DNA from: Hyaloperonospora brassicae
Lineage: Eukaryota; Oomycota; Peronosporomycetes; Peronosporales; Peronosporaceae
Length of the DNA stretch: 64,000 nt
NCBI GenBank assembly: GCA_947650285.1
Contig: CANTFL010001211.1
Location: forward strand, 744,001 to 808,000
Direction of reading: 5' to 3'
Shown here piece by piece: positions 9,352 to 20,559 of this stretch (positions are counted from its first letter, which is position 1; every line of letters starts with the position of its first letter). The position numbers were made by a program, and so were the translations under genes. The notes below the pieces were generated by a model. The model was not told where the DNA came from. It worked only from the letters and a program-made list of their open reading frames with translations, and did no database searches.

Positions 9352-11485
9352 ATGATACGTCCCACCGTCGCGCTCGTGCTGGCTGCACTGGCAGCGTCCG
9401 CCGAGGCGAAAGACCGCTGCACGGCCATCATCGTCGGTGCCAAGGTGCGTGGATCCTGCGACCTCTAGCTGCTGTACCTACCGTGCCGCTGTGTGTGTGT
9501 GTGTTCTAACGCAGGCAAGTGCTCCCAATCCATTAGGCATCTACGACGGGCACGCCCATGACGACGCATACGAACGACTGCTCGTCGTGCGACTTTCGTA
9601 TCGCAAAGGTGCCGGCGAAAGTGCACGAGGCTGGCGCTCAGCACGAAGTGGTGCTCGCTGCCTTTGACTACCCCCGATACGGTACACTCGCGTTCAACTC
9701 CATTGTACACTCGACGATGGTATGCTGACTAGTGTCTGTTCTTCTCTGCTGTCTGTCTGTGCAGTTGGCAGCGCTCGTGGCAACGCGTACCTCCCCGAGA
9801 ACGTGGACACGCGGTTCTTCAATTGGACTGCATCGCCTGCTATTGGCAGCATCCCGGAGGTGCCACAAACCTTTGGCTACATTGAAGGTGCTTACGGAAT
9901 CATCAATGAACACCAAGTTGCGATTGGTGAGAGCACGTGTCCCGCGCGGTTCTGGGCCAAACCACGCACACAAGGCGGGGACGCGCTCTTTGACGTGAGC
10001 GAACTCTCTCGCCTCGCACTGCAACGAACTCGAACAGCCCGTGAGGCAGTCCAATTGATGGGAGACCTCGCCGTGCAGTACGGATACTATGGTGTTGTGT
10101 GGGAAGGAGACGGTGTCTATGACGAAGCTGGCGAAGCGCTCACGGTGACCGACACGAAAGAGGCGTGGGTGTTCCACATTCTGCCAGACGATACCGGCAA
10201 GTCGGCTATCTGGGCTGCCCAGCGCGTCCCGGACGACCAGATCAGTGGCGTCGCCAACCAATTCGTCATCCACGAGTTGGACTTGAACCACCCGGCAGAC
10301 TTCTTGGCCTCTCCCAATGTGCACGACGTTGCTATTCGCCACAACCTGTGGAAGCCCAAGGGCAGCACGCCGTTTGACTTTACGCGTGTGTATGCGCAGC
10401 CACGCAAAGCAACGCACCAGTACTACTCCACTCGTCGTATCTGGCGCTTGTTCACGCTGGCGAACCCGGCGTTGCCGCTATCCCCGGAGACCGATCTGTT
10501 TGCTAGTGACTACCCGTTCGGAGTCAAGCCAGCGTCGCCTCTATCCCCTCGCGACATCATGCGCTTTCAGAGGGACCACTATGAAGGCACGCCGTTTGAC
10601 ATGACCAAAGGTCCGAAGGGTGGTCCATACGGGAACCCCGATCGCTACGATGATTCACCGAACGGCGACCTGACTCGAGACGATCTGTCGCGTGGCCACT
10701 TTGAGCGCGCGATCTCCATCTTCCGTGCGAGCTACTCGTTCGTCTCGATCTTGGATCCACACAATCCAGACAACGCGTTCGTCTGGTTTGGCCAGTACGC
10801 CCCGCACGCAACCACCTACACGCCCGTGTTTGTCCAAGTGACTGCCGTGCCCAAGCAATTATCACGTGGTTCGCTCTACGCGTTTGATCGGAACTCATCC
10901 TTTTGGATCCATGCGCTGGTTGGCAACTGGGCGTCGCGCTTCTACTCGCACACCATCCCTTTCGTCGCGAGAGTTCAGGATGACATGGAGAGCTATGCGG
11001 ACGGTATGCTGCAAAATGTGCTCCGCGAGGCTGCGCAACACAAGCGCGATGGTGGTGTACGTGCCATGGTCGAGTTCTACACGACAAAGAGTGAGGCATT
11101 TGCGCAACGAGCGCATCGTGCGTCTGTCGACCTGTTTGACTACCTCGTCACGGCCTTTCACGACGGCTTCCAGGTGTCCGACTTTTACGCAAAGAGGCTC
11201 ACCGTTCACTCGATCTTCTATCCAAAGTGGTGGCTCCAAGAGGTGGGCTTCTTTGACGCAGGTGAAGACGACTCGGACGCTCCATCCCCTGCATCGGCGT
11301 CCTCGAGCACGGGAGCAGTTGCGACGGCGAAGGCAAAGATCGTTCAAGTCGCACACGAAGGGTCTGTGTCGTACGCCACGACGACGGTCCTCGTCATTCT
11401 TTCGGGCATTGCCGGTCTCTTCCTCGGCCGTAAGTACCACGGGCAGCTCACGTCGAAGCAACAGGGATATCGGGCACTCGCATAG
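9352..11485 (+). CDS. Peptidase family C69 (dipeptidase-like), secreted or membrane-anchored
   Basis: Exons 9352-9444, 9537-9681 and 9765-11485 join to 652 aa; introns are 92 and 83 nt. Residues 1-20 are a signal peptide (hydrophobic VALVLAALAASA). Cys23 follows directly in CTAIIVGAK, matching the N-terminal nucleophile cysteine of C69 enzymes (PepD and relatives), which becomes active once the leader is removed. Next come ASTTGTPM, a THTNDC segment, GSARGNAYLPENVD, and a long conserved body. A hydrophobic helix near the C-terminus (VLVILSGIAGLFLG) followed by a short basic tail suggests a type I membrane anchor. Family members are N-terminal-nucleophile hydrolases cleaving dipeptides or amide bonds. 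The second intron falls inside YPRYVGSARG. Exon 2 was placed by choosing the acceptor that restores the family's GAKAS motif. Substrate is not readable. Confidence 0.88.
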
Positions 11486-11858
11486 CTCCTCGGCACCCGT
11501 CGCCGTCGTGGTCGTCACCTCGTTCTCGCTCCACGTCTCTTCAAGATCGCTTCGAAGCCGCGAGGAATGTTCTTTTAGAAACAGCAGTCGTAAACTCGCT
11601 ATTTCTATCGCTCGTGCTCGTGTACCAGCATGATCGATCACTAGTAAGTACAACGCCAGGTACGCGTCGGCGCGCGACATGGAAAAAGCGCTTTTTTCAT
11701 GCCCCTTTTTCTGTCACCTGTCGACGTGTGGTACCCTCGTCGAACGTTCTGCGCCTTCTCGAACGTTCCTCGCGCGCGCGTGTGTGTACCCATCGCCCGC
11801 GTCGTCAGTCTCCAAACGACTTGACAATCCAATTTCGTACCCCTTCAAGTGCCATCGT

Positions 11859-13403
11859 ATGTCCAGCGTCACTCTTCACGTGTACGACCTGAGCCACGGC
11901 ATGGCGCGGCAGCTGTCGCCGGCCCTGCTGGGCAAGACCATCGACGGCGTCTGGCACACGGGCGTGTTCGTGTTCCACACCGAGTACTTCTTTGGCGGCG
12001 GCGGGATCCAGGCCATGGCGGCCGAGCTCGTGGCGCAGCGCTATGGGATGCAGCCCGTGCGGACGATTGCGCTGGGGGAGACGAGGCGCACGCAGCGCGA
12101 GCTGGAGCAGTTCCTCGCCGACCAGCGCGCGCGCTACACTGACGCAACGTACGATTTGCTGCGCCACAATTGCAACAACTTTTCCGACCACGTCGCGACG
12201 TTCCTCGTGGGGTCGGGCATTCCGCAGTACATTTTGGACCTGCCGAACGAGGCGCTGAACTCGCCATTTGGGTACGTGTGAGTGTGGCTACAATTGCTGT
12301 GTACAGCAGCTGCATTGGTGGGTGGGTGTGGTGCACGTACTGACGTTGCTATGCTGTGCGTTATGTGCGTGTGTGTGTGGGGGGTGGGAGCACGCAGTGC
12401 AACGCTGAGACCGATGCTGGAAAACATGAACCGCCAGATGCATGCGAGCGCGGGGGACCAGCTGTTCTCCATTCCATTCAACGATCCATCGCGTGCGAAT
12501 GCTGAGGTGTCGCCACTCGCACCAGCAGCGCCCGCTGCTTCTACTGCTGCCACTGCGTCCGTAGGTCGGAGCGCGCCTCGTTTTAAGATCACAGGAGCAC
12601 CAGCACTACATGTGGACAAGATCCTGCAGCGCATGGACGTGTTGAACAGCGAGCAGCGCATTGTGTCGGACGACGAGATGGCGGCGCTCAATGCGGTCGT
12701 AGCTCATGTGACCGCAGCAACGCCCGACCAGGAACTCGAGTCGACTATCGTGGAAGCGTCGTGGAAGGCGATCAACAAGTTGGTCGCTCTGGGACACGAG
12801 GCAGCGCTCTTCTTCCCAGCGCTGGGGCTGTTTCGAGTGTTGCTGCTACTGCAGCCAGCTAGTAGTGCTCTTGAGGCTGGAGCGGAGAAGAAGGCGTGCT
12901 TTGAAGCTGTTGTGCGCGAGACGGACGCTGCGTCGGTGCAGCTGACGTCTGCCCAGAAGACGCTGGTGCTATCGGTGCTGCTGAACGCGTTCGCCAATGC
13001 CGGCTGTTGCGACATGGCGCTGTCCAGCTCGCCCCGGTTCCTCCCGTTCGTGTTCACGGCGATCAGTGACCCGTCAACGAGCCACGAAGCGCGTGTGCTG
13101 AGCGCGCACATCATCAGCAACTGCTGCGTGGCACTGAAGATGGGCGAAGAGGTAGTGATCACGACGATTGTCTGCGGCGCGGTCGAGACGCTGGACCGCG
13201 TCTCGAAACTCCCGTCGCTGGCCCTGCAGCAGCCGACGATTGAAGGCCTGATCGTTGGTCTCGGTCACTTGCTGTTCAACTTTGAAGCTGCGCGCAGTCT
13301 CTCGACGGATCTCGGGCTTGCAGACGTGCTGCGTCGTCTGCACATCGCCCCGAGCTGCCGGGCCATGCAGCCACTGCTCGCCGAGATTGTGGCTCTGATT
13401 TAG
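11859..13403 (+). CDS. PPPDE (DeSI-type) peptidase fused to a PUL domain
   Basis: Exons 11859-12271 and 12398-13403 (intron 126 nt) join to 472 aa. Residues 1-140 form a PPPDE fold like DeSI-1: VYDLSHGMARQLSP, GVWHTG with catalytic His33, EYFFGGGGI, HNCNNFS with catalytic Cys105, and SGIPQYILDLP. This fold removes SUMO or ubiquitin or acts as a deneddylase-like isopeptidase. After a linker rich in Ala and Ser, residues of about 200-472 are an alpha-helical Armadillo-like region resembling the PUL domain, which binds Cdc48/p97 in PLAA/Ufd3 proteins. Both exons are needed: the open frame of the second begins inside the intron, and splicing at the GTACGT donor restores SPFGATLRPML, as in DeSI proteins. 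An isopeptidase working with Cdc48 is an inference from the domains. Confidence 0.85.
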
Positions 13404-13587
13404 ACACTGACTAAATGAACGCTTGACCGTCCGTCGTGAGGGAGTAAGAGGCTCACGTGCAGCTCTCTCCAGCGGTCTCTCTTCCCATAAGTACGTGCTC
13501 CTTTTTTTTGTGTGTGCCTCGTTGGTATCTCGTGCTTTGTTTTCTTGGGGGCCTCGTAGCAGCTCTTCTGGTCGTCGTCTGTCGCTC

Positions 13588-14678
13588 ATGCAGCTCGTGA
13601 AGCAAGTCAAGTCGTTTGGAGGAGTGGTCAAGCGGTACGCGCACGAGAGCAGCAGTACGAAATGCACCATGCACTTTAGCATCTTCCTGCCACCTGCTGC
13701 GAGCGACAGTCACAAAGTGCCGGTGCTCTTTTACCTGGCGGGGCTCACGTGCGACGACGAGCTGTTGTTTGTCAAGGCACCTGAAGCCCAGAAGGCAGCT
13801 GCGAGTCGCGGCATTGCGATCGTGACCGTGGACACGAGTCCACGCAATGTGAACGTCCCGGGGGAGCAAGACCATTGGGACTTTGGCACGGGCGCGGGCT
13901 TTTACGTCGATGCGACCGAGCCAGCGTGGGAAGAGCACTACCGCATGTACTCGTACGTGAGCAAAGAACTACCGGCGCTCGTCACTGCGAGTTTTCCTGT
14001 GCTGGAAGACAAGCACTCGATCATGGGACACTCCATGGGTGGCCACGGTGCCCTCGTGCTCGGCATTCGCAATCCCGTACGGCCAATTGTGTTATCTGTT
14101 GGCTCGTGGTGAGGCTGGAGGCTGAAGCGAAGCTGTAACTTGTGTGTTGACATGATCCAGGACCAGTACAAGTCGATCTCGGCATTTGCCCCGATTTCGC
14201 ACCCGAGTCAGTGTCCATGGGGGATCAAGGCGTTCACGGGCTACTTGGGCGTTGACCAGGAAACGTGGAAGGTGAGGTGTCGACGGCTCGTCGTTGACCC
14301 TAATGGAGTGGTGGTCTTGACCGTAGGTGTTTCTGATGCCGTCCGTGGCTTGTGTCTGCAGACATACGATGCCACACAGCTCATTCTGAAGCAGGGGCCC
14401 ATTGCCCAGCCCATTCTCATTGACCAGGGACGGGAGGACAACTTTCTGCAAGATCGGCAGCTACTGCCTGAGGCTTTTGAGGCGGCGTGCAATTTGGTGG
14501 ACCAGAAGGTGACGCTTCGCATGCAGGTAGAAGACGCTCCATGCGCTGTTGCGTTGGAATGCTAGTGGTCTTGTTTACTGACTATGACTTACAGGACGGA
14601 TACGACCACAGCTACTACTTCATCGCTTCGTTCGTGGAAGACCACGTCAACTATCACGCGGACGCTTTGCTTCAGTAA
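13588..14678 (+). CDS. ESD: S-formylglutathione hydrolase (esterase D)
   Basis: Exons 13588-14076, 14161-14271, 14362-14526 and 14595-14678 join to 282 aa, the normal family length; introns are 84, 90, 68 nt. It hydrolyses S-formylglutathione to glutathione and formate, the last step of glutathione-dependent formaldehyde removal, in the cytosol. Visible marks: [32 protein letters not shown], the nucleophile elbow GHSMGGHG with Ser149, [26 protein letters not shown] carrying the catalytic Asp, and [13 protein letters not shown] carrying the catalytic His in the last exon. All intron borders are canonical and phase 0. The gene converges on the minus-strand acyltransferase, whose open frame overlaps the last exon. 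Assignment is very firm. Confidence 0.95.
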
Positions 14679-17367
14679 CGAGCCGAGTTGCGCATCGAGG
14701 TTTGCTTGTAACGCCGTTGAGAGCACCTGAAAACAAGTTTGCCTGCTTTGTCGGCGACCATGTTCTACTTGTGCGTTGGATGAAAGGGTATGCTTGTTCA
14801 TGTTGATGAGGCTTTGTCGCATGTTTGTGTCGGCAACGGCTCGTGTTGAAGAGAACCGAGGCAACTGAACTTCGACAGCAGGGGCAGTGTAATGCTTGAT
14901 GATGAAGACGGCTGAAGCAAGCACGGTGCGGAACAGTACGGTCCAGGAAACGAAAGCTCGACTGGCTCTGGACTCGAGGTTGATGCTGAGACGCCGAAGA
15001 AAGGAGTCGTATGTGCTGGAGCAAGGAGGTCTGTTGTTGACGCGGACGCGGCAGGACTGGTCGAAGGTCACGTCGCCAAAAACATATCGGTACTCGCAGA
15101 ACACCGGGAACTCACAGCGAGCGTAGCGATAATTCCAGTAGCAGTCGCCATCGACCACTGGCGGGCGAGACGACTACAGCATCATGGCACGCAGTCACAC
15201 ATACACGCACGTTAGTCAGCAGTCTCTTCAGCCTCCGGTCACCAAGCAGCGGCTGACCTTGTCCGAGTTTGTTTTGCCATTGAAGATGTGGCGCAGCTCG
15301 GCGCGTAACTCGCGGAGAAACACTGGACTGGAAAGAATGTCGCGGTGCTTGACGCCGTCGATTTCCCACACACCGGTCTGCAAGTCCACAAGACACGACC
15401 GTGAGTACGAACAAAGTCATGGCAGTACCGAACGTACTCACGGATGTAGCAGCTCCGCCCACTTGTCCAGAACTCTCGAAAAAAGTGACTCGGTCGCGGT
15501 TGAGCGGTCCAAAGAGCCCTGCAAAAAAACTTGTTGCGCCGCCGCCACTAAACGAGGAAGACGACGCAGTGTTGTCCTCACAAATTGGCGAGTTACCGTT
15601 CAGCAGCGAATACTCCGCGTGATGGGTATTCGCGTGCCGTACAGCTCGCGCACGCGTGATATTAGCAGCTGAGAAATACACTGACTGTGGAGTCTGCGTG
15701 ACTCGCACGGATGACCCTTTCGAGCCGAGCCACGTGTGCGCCCAGGAGAGCGAATGATACGTCACAGTGCCGTCGCCTGTTTTGGTACAGGTTCGATCAT
15801 CGCCTTCTTCGTTCACGTACTGCACTTGGTACCAATGGCCTGGTGTGTTTGCATTTTCGTACTCGTAGAAGTTTTTGGTCTGCAGAAGTGAAAGCCATAC
15901 CAGTCAATGACGACCATTGATGACAAAAACATCCCTGGGCGACACGTACTGGAACGTTTACACCGTAGACACTGTACACCGACGCGATGGGCGGACGTTC
16001 CCAGGGTCTGAAGTAATCGAGAACAGGATCGTCTGCGTAAAACCTTTGCCGCATCGTCTCAAGTTTGCCGAAGATCGGATCGTGTGCCGACATATCGCGG
16101 AAAAGCTGACCTGAAGCGATATCGGCACTCGTATAGTTGCGGCACTGCGTCTGGTTGTTACCAGGAAGTTGAGAGCGCACGGCAATGAGCACTTCGTTGT
16201 CCTTGGCCGAGTCCAAGCCAGACGATATCGGCATGAAGCTCAAGATCGAGCCTGCGGTGCATCCCACAAGCGGTCAGATTAGTTACATCATTTTACAGAC
16301 ATGGCGCTGCAACAAACATGATGGAAAAGGTACCGAATGATACCACGAGTTTGCGTATCTCGCTTTGCGTGATTGGCAGTCCTTCTGTAAGTCCCGACGA
16401 TATCAGCTCGAGCGACTCGGCACTTCCAAGGAGCGGCGAGCCGACAGCAAAGTAGGCCGAGATGTGGCGGTCGATCCAGCTCTGCCGGTTGTTGCGACCC
16501 ACTTCGTCATTCAGCCACTCGAGGAAGTAGCGGAACACGCCATTGCCCATCGAATGAGCAATCACAACAAGTCCGCCATTGTTGCCGTCGAGCTCGACCG
16601 TATACTCGACTGAAACGCACAAGGGAAGACAGCAACAACAGCAGCAACAACAGCAGCAACAACAGCAACAACAACAGCCATGAGCCGCAGTATCTCCCAC
16701 CCACTCGCCGCCCACTCAACGTACTCTTCTTCTTGAGTGCGTAAAAGTACTTGTCACGGTCTTGCAACTTGCTCGGGGGCAGGCGCCAGTCGTACGTGGC
16801 AACAATCAATTGATCCGGGTCCAGCCCAAAGTGGTCGACCAAGTCGTGGATCATGCTGCGCCACACCGTAGACAGCGGCCCCGTGACAATGCCGGGATCG
16901 AGCTCGGACACGGCTTCCAGACCTTGCACAGCTCTAGAACAGAAGCACATGTCCGCACAACGAACGTCAAGTCCATCAATGAGCCCGCGACACGGCGCCA
17001 AGTGGGGCTACACAACTCACAGCTCACACACAGCGTACCGGAGTTTGCACTCGACTTCGTCCTGCGTCGGGAGGTCGAGTTTCAGGCAGCGGATCCAGCA
17101 CTCGGTCTGGGCCAACACGCGCGCGACGTCGACCCACAAGCGATCGCCAAAGCTGACATCGCGGTACAAACTCGAGCTGAAGCCGCTGTTGCATCGGTAC
17201 TGGCTCCACGACTGCAGCTGGGACGACGCAAAGCCCGGGACGAGCAGCACGGGACGCGTGCGTTCGACCGGAGCTGCAGCTGTGGTGGCCCCGTACGGGG
17301 CGGACGAGAGCGCGAGCGTCGCTGCAACGAGCTGCAGGCGCAGCACTTGTAGCTGCGTCGCCGGCAT
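14589..17367 (-). CDS. LCAT-family phospholipid:sterol acyltransferase (PSAT1-like), 7 exons
   Basis: Exons on the minus strand: 17367-17039, 16933-16725, 16609-16334, 16251-15950, 15879-15442, 15377-15243 and 15173-14589; introns 64-115 nt, all GT-AG. The product is about 757 aa. A signal peptide or anchor (residues 1-35) is followed by [26 protein letters not shown]-type [13 protein letters not shown], the nucleophile elbow [47 protein letters not shown] with the late His, and a Cys-rich block [20 protein letters not shown]. That last block is typical of plant PSAT1, which moves an acyl group from phospholipid to sterol. A further membrane segment follows ([14 protein letters not shown]). 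Intron 2 holds a CAG/CAA repeat. The last ~165 codons are less certain; the frame runs 90 nt into the hydrolase exon on the other strand, so the true stop could be earlier. Confidence 0.85.
16630..16677. repeat. CAG/CAA triplet repeat inside an acyltransferase intron
   Basis: Sixteen CAG or CAA triplets in a row. On the gene strand these are CTG/TTG within the 115-nt intron 16610-16724, forming part of its pyrimidine-rich 3' half. Confidence 0.95.
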
Positions 17368-17802
17368 TGCGAGTGTCCGGCGGTCAAGTGGGTCCGTATT
17401 GATCGTGGCTCTTCGGGGTACTGTGACATGTAGCAGAGACTGGGTATGGATGGGCTTGGATAGAAACGTGCACGTGTCAATAAAGCGAGAGAGAGGTGAC
17501 ACGCGACGAACAGCGTTTGCGTCGTTGTTTGCCACGACGCGTCCGCATGCATAGAAATGGATAGAAATGCACAGAAATGGACACCATGTCGCGTCGTCGA
17601 CGTTGGTCACGCCCGACAAGCGCGTTCCTGGAAAATGCGAGCAAACAGCTGCTGCGACAGAAGCTTTTGGTTGGGGAGTCGGCTGGAGGGATACGATCCA
17701 GTGAACTTGACCTCATTCGTTGACCATACAACGTACAACGGATGGATACTCTGCTGTCGATATGTGCGCGAGATGGCCGACGTCGTATAAGTGGACGTGC
17801 AG
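17368..17802. other. Short intergenic region between two tandem minus-strand genes
   Basis: It contains the 3' end of the OSGEPL1-like gene and the probable promoter of the acyltransferase gene. An in-frame upstream extension of the acyltransferase exists (to 17619), but the start at 17367 directly precedes a good signal peptide and is preferred. Confidence 0.5.
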
Positions 17803-19726
17803 CTACATCGGGTGCAATGTCTCGAGCGGCCATCGTGGCTGGTAGCGTGCAGTCTCTGGCTCACTGCGCATGCCCTTGGCGTATCGCTCGAGCCCTGCCC
17901 ATGCAACCATAACACCATTGTCCGTGCAATACTTGGCTGGAGGAAAGACTGCCACGACCTCTTCGGTCTCTGCTGCGGTCTGCATGCGGCGACGGAGGTA
18001 CTGGTTCGATGCCACACCACCACATACGACCTAGAGGACAGAGTCAGTGCTCAGCTGAAACCGTGCATGATTCGAGAGTCAAGTCCACGTACAAGAGTGG
18101 ATAGACTGTCTCCCACGCGTTCTTTGCTCCATCGACACGCCCGAAGCGTCCGTGTGACCAAGTGGTCGACTGCTGTACGCTAACAACCGCGTCGCGCACA
18201 CATACGCAATGACCTGAGTCGCTGAAAGCCTCAGCCGAGATGAGCTCACACGTACCTGAAAAGAAGCGCAGAGGTCTTCTTTGGTCTTTTCGTCGATTGC
18301 ATCTAGCTGTCAGGATGTAGATTACACGACCAGCATTATGTAAGACCTGTCAATCCAGAGTGTTGCAAGGGCAGCTGCATACCTTCTTCACTTCCCGAAG
18401 CATTGCAGTCTTGATTCCAGAGTAGGAAAAGTCGCAATCCTGAGCATGACATGACCACCATGGGTTCAGTGCCTCGCCACGACATGATGGTGAGGGTGAT
18501 GGCGTACAACAAAGCACGCACCTTTCGATGCTTCATTGGCTCAGTGAATGGAAAAGCGCAGTCATTGCCACGCCGAGCCATTTCCTCAATCAACTTGCCC
18601 CCGTGTACGCCTTGGCCGGTTGACGAAGTGATCTCCAGCATGCGAGCGACTTTGTCATACGCTTCGCCAATCGAATCATCAACTGTCTTGCCCAGTAGCT
18701 CATAGTCGCCGAGACCCTTTGCCAAGACAAGGCAGCAGTGACCTCCAGACACAAGCAGAGCGACAAAGGGGAATTCCGGACGAGGTGTCTCGAGCTGAAT
18801 GGCCCCGCCTGGTCAGTACGCAATGATATCATCCATGCACGATAGTTACAGTCGTCAAAGCTGCATATGCGTTACACACTCGAGGTAGTCTTGACACGAG
18901 GACATGAGCCTACAATATCAGCACAAGAAACATCATCATGCAACTTGAAAGTCTGCTTAACGAATACATCGCGACACAAGATACCGCACCTCCAAGTGGT
19001 TGATCTGTAAGAACGCAATGTCCGGATTCTCGAGACACATTTGCCGTGCTGTCTGCAAGCCCACGTCAAGACATGGTGCAAGTCCTGGGCCTGATGTCAC
19101 TGCCACAGCCGACAGTTGCTGCACGCTGGTCAGTCCGCTACCATTCACATGACGACCGGAGGCAAACTCAGTCGTGCAACCACACACCGCAGTCTTGCTA
19201 CCCCTCCTTCTTGTTGCTACGACGCAGTCGATACCTCTGCTCCATAGCCGCGTTGATCACGTGCGATAGATTGTCAGCGTGCGCTCGAGCTGCCAGTGCT
19301 GGCACAATCCCTACCAACACCGCATCCAATACGTTTGATATCCGACCGAACAAAGTCATGCGATCCGTGCGTCGCACATTGACTCGAGCACCGCACACAC
19401 AGAGACCGCACCTTTCCACGTCGCATTGAGCTCCCATTGGGACGACACGACGCTGCTCAGTACTCGGCCGTCTTGAGTCAGCACAGCTGCAGCCGTGTCG
19501 TCGCAACTGCAGCAGCTCACATCAAAAGTCAGTAAGTACGTGAGCAGCTCCAGCTCGTAGTTGTCCAATTTTATGCCAACAGCATCTGCAGCTCTGCGTG
19601 CGTTGTATGACCACTGCGGGTATCGTACCTGGTCTCAATTCCGAGCACGTATGAAGCATACCGCGTCGTCAATACCGCGCGAGGCAGCGAGCATCGGACA
19701 AGCGGTCGCAGCAGTATCGAACACAT
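17803..19726 (-). CDS. OSGEPL1: tRNA N6-adenosine threonylcarbamoyltransferase, mitochondrial type, 10 exons
   Basis: Minus-strand exons: 19726-19629, 19506-19412, 19310-19235, 19137-18990, 18909-18880, 18794-18522, 18439-18383, 18306-18256, 18179-18093, 18030-17803. They join in frame to 380 aa. The enzyme (TsaD/Kae1/Qri7 family) makes the t6A modification next to the anticodon of ANN-decoding tRNAs. Family marks: GIETSCDDTAAAV, ARAHADNL, VTSGPGLAPCLDVG, the metal-binding HxxxH in NHLEAHVL, LVSGGHC, GKTVDDSIGEAYDKVARM, DFSYSGIKTA, VVCGGVASNQYLRR and CTDNGVMVAW. The first 25 residues are basic and hydroxylated with no acidic residue (ILLRPLVRCSLPRAVLTTR), like a mitochondrial targeting peptide, which points to Qri7/OSGEPL1 rather than cytosolic Kae1. 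Exon 5 is only 30 nt. All junction phases agree. Confidence 0.93.
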
Positions 19727-20559
19727 GGCTACCGATCGCTTGGCGACTAAACGTGGCGCCAAAATGAATGGCAGAGCTGCGTCCTCTGCTGTTCGACGTC
19801 TGTCTACATTATGTCGTTATGTATGAGAGCGTCATGGTGGCACGAATGCGTTAGAGCGTACAGGTCGAAGCTTAGTGAGAGTACGCAATTGCTTGTCAGG
19901 TGCAGATGAGGTCGAGTTCTTCGATCTAACGGCAGGAAGCGCTGCAGCTGCGCGGAGCGAAGTGACTTTCGTTCAGCAAATTGTCATGTATTTTAGGCGA
20001 TGCAAAGATGCACCAAACGATTTTGGGAAAATGTATTTATGATGAAAGAAGAAGAAATGAGAAAAAGAAACGGATCGAATAATGAAAAGAAAATGCCTCA
20101 CAAGATGTGTAGGATAAAGTTGGCGCACGAGATCGTAAAAAAGTGCACTGATGATGTCTACGGTTCTTGACAATCCGATACTTGGCTAAAAATCACATAG
20201 AAACATGTTAGTTGTGGTGTCGAGATTCATTCGTGCATGTATCCTAGTACATTGATAGAGAACCAGAGACTACACTTCGATTGCAGGATATCGGAGTCAG
20301 TCGTTAGTACTCAATGGTCATTTTTACAACAAGCTGGCGACTCTTTCCTAAAAAATTATCATAATCGACGGCGCGGTAATGGAGCAACTCGCTTGTACTG
20401 ATACCAGTTCGAGAAGGCCTTCACTAATAACATTGTCGGTACATCTCGCGTAACCCCGCGCACACGTACGTACAGAGGAAGCGAGTAGACTTCTGTCAAG
20501 ACGTAAGATGGGGTACATAGAGAGAGCTGAATGCCGTGTGGTAGAAATTCTTGTAATAT
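19727..20559. other. Gene-free, AT-richer sequence
   Basis: No open frame resembling a protein family. It includes the promoter side of the OSGEPL1 gene and A-rich sequence around 20030-20100. Confidence 0.5.

Noticed and set aside
10557..11099. A 180-aa minus-strand frame
   Set aside because: It is antisense to the C69 peptidase exon; Arg/Ser-rich composition is that of a shadow frame.
10895..11680. A 261-aa minus-strand frame
   Set aside because: Also antisense to the C69 peptidase, with no family similarity.
11869..12336. A 155-aa Arg/Ala-rich minus-strand frame
   Set aside because: Antisense shadow of the PPPDE exon.
14647..15024. A 125-aa minus-strand frame beside the acyltransferase
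   Set aside because: It overlaps the better supported last acyltransferase exon in another frame and resembles nothing.
16507..16713. A poly-Cys/poly-Leu protein stretch
   Set aside because: It comes from translating the CAG/CAA repeat inside an intron of the acyltransferase.
17368..17619. An N-terminal extension of the acyltransferase
   Set aside because: The upstream frame lacks family similarity, and the inner ATG at 17367 starts a clear signal peptide.
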